From a virus: DNA of 26,224 bases. Location of the stretch: positions 1 to 26,224 of the IMG/VR virus record IMGVR_UViG_3300014911_000025; one strand, 5' to 3'. Below, piece by piece: positions 23,715 through 26,224 of this stretch (positions are counted from its first letter, which is position 1; each line of letters begins with the position of its first letter). The translations under genes were made by a program, and so were the position numbers. The notes beneath the pieces were generated by a model, which saw nothing but the letters and a program-made list of their open reading frames with translations, did no database searches and was not told where the DNA came from.

Positions 23715-24638
23715 TTATCCTTTCTTAAAAATTTCTTGTTGTACTGCACCATTTTCGTACACATCTGTAATGTACGAATAAAGAGCCGCCTCATTAACGG
23801 CTTTTTTGTGTGTTCTCTCATCTCTAAAAGCATGAAGCAATTTAACAATATCAACTCCACCATCAGAAGCATTTTTGAGTCTTTGATCTCTGGTTATCTT
23901 TAAACTTTGCTGATATTTGTTTAGCCGACTAACAGATTCGTTATATTCTTTCTGTAATATGACTGAACTATCTCCGCTTTTTGCAAGCCGACTTTCTTCT
24001 TTAAGAATTCTTGTTTGTCTAATAACCTCAAGACACATTAATGTTAACGTTTGCATTTCTGGCGGGGTTAAATCATCTGTATAATCTAAAAAAGATAACA
24101 ACTGTTCAAAAAATATTCTTTTTTCATCTGCTGTTAAAGAAGAAAGAATAGCTTTCCCATAATTGCTAGAACTAAAACTCTGTTGAAAAAGAATCTTTTT
24201 TTTGCTAATTGGTAATGACTGCACATCTACAGTTTTGTTTATTAGTTCAAATGTTTTTTTTGGGTTCTCTTTTTCAAGAGTATCAAGAACATCTTCCAGT
24301 ATCCCCATTTCTACATCAGCAGTTTTTTCGTCTTCTGTCATTTGTTCTTCTACTTTAATAATTTCTTCTGGCTTCATTTCTTTTATAGACTTTTGAGATG
24401 TTATACTTTGAACCTTGTTCGCAACAAACTTCAGTATTTCCTTAGATGTTTCATGTTTCCTGAATAACCCCCTGGAAAATCTATAATCCTTAAATCTGTC
24501 AATATTAATCCCAAGATGTTCAGCAATTTCCTCATCCGTTTCAGATGGAAAATTATTCTCTATATATATAAGTTGTTCATTAGTAGGTTTAAACCTTCTT
24601 ATTGGTGCTCTTTTTAAATGTTTCTTTTTAGCAGGCAT
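23715..24638 (-). CDS. Terminase small subunit-like protein
   Basis: The product has 307 residues from ATG 24638 (MPAKKKHLKRAPIRRFKP), chosen for AAGGAGGGG just before it. A basic N-terminus leads into a helix-turn-helix at about 18-56 (TNEQLIYIENNF, ETDEEIAEHLGINIDRFKDY). Long acidic and charged helices follow (60-165), then DYTDDLTPPEMQTLTLMC and a coiled-coil part (NESVSRLNKYQQSLKITRDQ) for oligomerisation. DNA-binding HTH plus coiled coil plus location two genes before the large subunit fits a small terminase, which picks the viral DNA. It is longer than the usual 140 to 200 residues. Confidence 0.65.
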   Translation of the reverse strand: MPAKKKHLKRAPIRRFKPTNEQLIYIENNFPSETDEEIAEHLGINIDRFKDYRFSRGLFRKHETSKEILKFVANKVQSITSQKSIKEMKPEEIIKVEEQMTEDEKTADVEMGILEDVLDTLEKENPKKTFELINKTVDVQSLPISKKKILFQQSFSSSNYGKAILSSLTADEKRIFFEQLLSFLDYTDDLTPPEMQTLTLMCLEVIRQTRILKEESRLAKSGDSSVILQKEYNESVSRLNKYQQSLKITRDQRLKNASDGGVDIVKLLHAFRDERTHKKAVNEAALYSYITDVYENGAVQQEIFKKG

Positions 24639-24648
24639 TCTCCCCTCC

Positions 24649-25428
24649 TTAATAGTAATATCCAGCTGGCATAGCTTCGCCAACAAATTTAAAGGCTAAT
24701 CTTATATTAAGCCCAGGCTTTATTGGCGCGACAGAAAGACCTATGTGATAATTATGCGCGCTGCTAGAAAGACCCTTGTCAACCAAATATAACGGTCTAT
24801 TAATTCCACCTATTTGCTTCCACTCAGGATAGAAATATCCTGTTCCATTATTAGAGGTTGGTTCCCAATGACCCCCACCCTTATAAGTGTTGTCATCTCT
24901 TATGTTTGCCGATATATTCCCCGTTTGATCAGACCGATACCACATAGATTGTGGTATGTAAGACGAACTAATAAAATCAATTATTTCACAAGCCATTACA
25001 ATAACACCATCTGGCGGTTCGTTAGGTACGTCGGGATTGTATGCATAAAACTTTCCCCTAACAACTATAGAGGTTTCGCCAGGATCATAAACAACCCTAA
25101 CCGTTTCGTCACCAACATTAAGATCTGCAAGGGTATTAATTACCGGATCTGAATTTTCGGCAATATCTCCTATTATAGCTTTGTCTCCGCCCTCATATCT
25201 TATGTTGTTAGCTTTATAGGAGTTAATGGGTTCTGCTACATTACCATATTTGTCACACGCATAAGTAAAGCCATTAAACTCTCCGACAGTTATAGGTAAA
25301 AGCTGTTTTTTACTTTGAGGAACAAAATTTCCTTCAGTACGACCGAAGAATCCTAAAGTGCTAGGCTCTTGAGACGCAGAACTATAAATTTGGACATTCC
25401 CATTTGCAATATAAAAAGATGTACCCAT
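24649..25428 (-). CDS. Unknown beta-rich protein upstream of terminase
   Basis: The product has 259 residues; its ATG overlaps the stop of the sigma-like gene (TAATG at 25426-25430). It is Gly/Ser/Asn/Tyr-rich and beta-structured (FYIANGNVQIYSSASQEP; TVRVVYDPGETSIVVRGKFY; NIRLAFKFVGEAM), without helices of note, a signal peptide or enzyme motifs. The look is that of a virion surface or adsorption protein. No family is recognised. Tight coupling to the sigma-like gene and closeness to packaging genes place it in the late region. Confidence 0.55.
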   Translation of the reverse strand: MGTSFYIANGNVQIYSSASQEPSTLGFFGRTEGNFVPQSKKQLLPITVGEFNGFTYACDKYGNVAEPINSYKANNIRYEGGDKAIIGDIAENSDPVINTLADLNVGDETVRVVYDPGETSIVVRGKFYAYNPDVPNEPPDGVIVMACEIIDFISSSYIPQSMWYRSDQTGNISANIRDDNTYKGGGHWEPTSNNGTGYFYPEWKQIGGINRPLYLVDKGLSSSAHNYHIGLSVAPIKPGLNIRLAFKFVGEAMPAGYYY

Positions 25429-26024
25429 TAGTTACCAAACACCTCTCTCGCTACCTTTTTAATAATAGCTAAATATTGGTATGGTATTTTTTCGTTATTT
25501 CTGTACTGCCTATAATATTCGATTGCTTTTTGATTAGGCAAATGATCTATGATCTCTTGATCAAAAAATTCTACCGACATATTATTTTTTACACCAAAGT
25601 AATTATGAAATAAATCTAGAGGTTTTGAATCATAAAAAGCGAGTTTAGAATTTCTCTTTTTGATATATGCGGCGTAACGCTCACAAGAATCTTGACGGTC
25701 GCACGGGTAAGAAACATCGCCACTAAAATATTTGCATGCGGATTTAGTACGATTATTATAACAGGGGGGTTTACAGCTAAAAAAATTGTCTCTAAGCAAA
25801 TTTGCCAACATGTTATTTACACATGTGGTCAAATAAGTTTCAATCTTAGCGCCGGAATTAGGATCATATTTTTGAATTGCAACAAAACATTTTATTCGTA
25901 TTTCTTGGGCAATATCGTCTTCGCCCCAAATATCAAATTTATACTTACGTGTCTTGCTTTTGATTAATTTTTCAACAATGGGTTCTATGTCTTCATATGA
26001 TATATTATTTATTTTCTCCTTCAT
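25428..26024 (-). CDS. Sigma factor-like transcription protein (region 2)
   Basis: The product has 198 residues from ATG 26024, with TAGGAAAAT just upstream. Residues 34-80 (GEDDIAQEIRIKCFVAIQKY, then KIETYLTTCVNNMLANLLRD) match sigma-70 region 2, which binds core RNA polymerase and opens the -10 box. A cysteine-rich insert follows (C84, C88, C97, C108, C114). The last 60 residues are helical but show no obvious region 4 HTH. Phages use such factors (for example T4 gp55) to switch host polymerase to late genes. A recurrent -10-like motif without a -35 box before late genes fits. Partner identity and DNA contacts are unproven. Confidence 0.75.
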   Translation of the reverse strand: MKEKINNISYEDIEPIVEKLIKSKTRKYKFDIWGEDDIAQEIRIKCFVAIQKYDPNSGAKIETYLTTCVNNMLANLLRDNFFSCKPPCYNNRTKSACKYFSGDVSYPCDRQDSCERYAAYIKKRNSKLAFYDSKPLDLFHNYFGVKNNMSVEFFDQEIIDHLPNQKAIEYYRQYRNNEKIPYQYLAIIKKVAREVFGN

Positions 26025-26224
26025 ATTTTCCTATAGTATTTTTATGAATTATTTTTAATTTTTCTTTATAATCGTCAATAGGCATTCCAATGGGAATCCA
26101 TCCATCTGCAAGTTCTGCAGTAATTTTTAGCATTCTTGGACCATGAGCCCCTATCCAAATTGGTGGTGGTTGATTTTTATTATAAGGTTCAATTCCAATA
26201 ATTGCATCATTTAAAGTCCAAAAA
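26005..26224 (-). pseudogene. 3' fragment of luciferase-like (F420-type) oxidoreductase gene
   Basis: A frame open from the right edge to TAA at 26007-26005 encodes about 72 residues: FWTLNDAIIGIEPYNKNQPP, then PIWIGAHGPRMLKITAELAD, GWIPIGM and a helix. The PIWIGAHGPRML...ADGW motif is a hallmark of luciferase-like monooxygenases, among them F420-dependent methylene-tetrahydromethanopterin reductases. Normal proteins continue for more than 100 residues after it; this one stops after about 34 and its last residues are read from the start of the sigma gene. It thus seems truncated at about 26025-26045. It could be a host gene at an integration or recombination edge, captured cargo, or a mis-joined contig. 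Confidence 0.65.

Noticed and set aside
1-26224. CRISPR array, tRNA or rRNA genes, insertion sequences
   Set aside because: No regularly spaced direct repeats, no recognisable tRNA folds and no transposase or terminal inverted repeats were seen; the only mobile gene is the homing endonuclease.
26005-26224. Functional auxiliary metabolic gene of the virus
   Set aside because: The visible C-terminus is too short for the family and its last codons are read from the sigma gene start, which points to truncation.

Overview
The window is one strand-consistent block of late genes from a tailed double-stranded DNA virus (Caudoviricetes). Everything I can support as a gene lies on the minus strand, so the biological order runs from 26224 down to 1. 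The DNA is AT-rich, genes are packed with stop/start overlaps, and Shine-Dalgarno sequences are strong (AGGAGG type), often paired with TTG or GTG starts. A sigma-70 region 2 protein and Shine-Dalgarno translation point to a bacterial host. I cannot name the host. No sheath gene lies in the head-to-tape-measure interval and one major tail (tube) protein is present, so a siphovirus-like virion is the simplest reading.

Layout in transcription order. 26224-26005: 3' fragment of a luciferase-like (F420-type) oxidoreductase gene, cut short and running into the viral genes. 26024-24649: sigma-like factor and an unknown beta-rich protein. 24638-21249: packaging (small terminase, an ERCC4-type nuclease, large terminase). 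21187-18435: portal, a protein sharing a domain with the protease fusion, and a tiny basic protein. 18371-14878: prohead protease fused to a scaffold that has its own internal start, decoration-like protein, major capsid protein, then a terminator. 14772-9478: a 1764-residue fibre. 9476-4912: small zinc and coiled-coil proteins, Ig-like protein, a PP-loop (PAPS reductase-like) enzyme, and head-tail connector/neck/tail-terminator genes. 4835-3858: major tail protein followed by a terminator. 3735-2647: a LAGLIDADG homing endonuclease. 2644-520: two related tail-assembly-chaperone-like proteins and a small protein between them. 400-1: start of the tape measure protein.

Regulation. A motif close to AAATAGTGTATAATNATA recurs on the minus strand just upstream of the portal, protease, major tail protein, homing endonuclease and tape measure genes, with a weaker copy before the fibre. 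I see no matching -35 element. Together with a sigma-like protein that shows region 2 but no clear region 4, this suggests a phage-specific late sigma factor and its promoters. Two strong hairpins follow the major capsid and major tail genes, the two products needed in largest amount.

Most notable points: a scaffold nested inside the protease gene with a perfect internal Shine-Dalgarno; an apparent CTG start for that protease; the late promoter family plus a cysteine-rich sigma factor; an ERCC4 nuclease between the terminase subunits; a very large fibre gene between capsid and connector genes; and the truncated oxidoreductase junction at the right edge. No gene-free stretch exceeds 300 bases; the longest non-coding gaps are about 60 to 125 bases and hold promoters, hairpins and ribosome binding sites.
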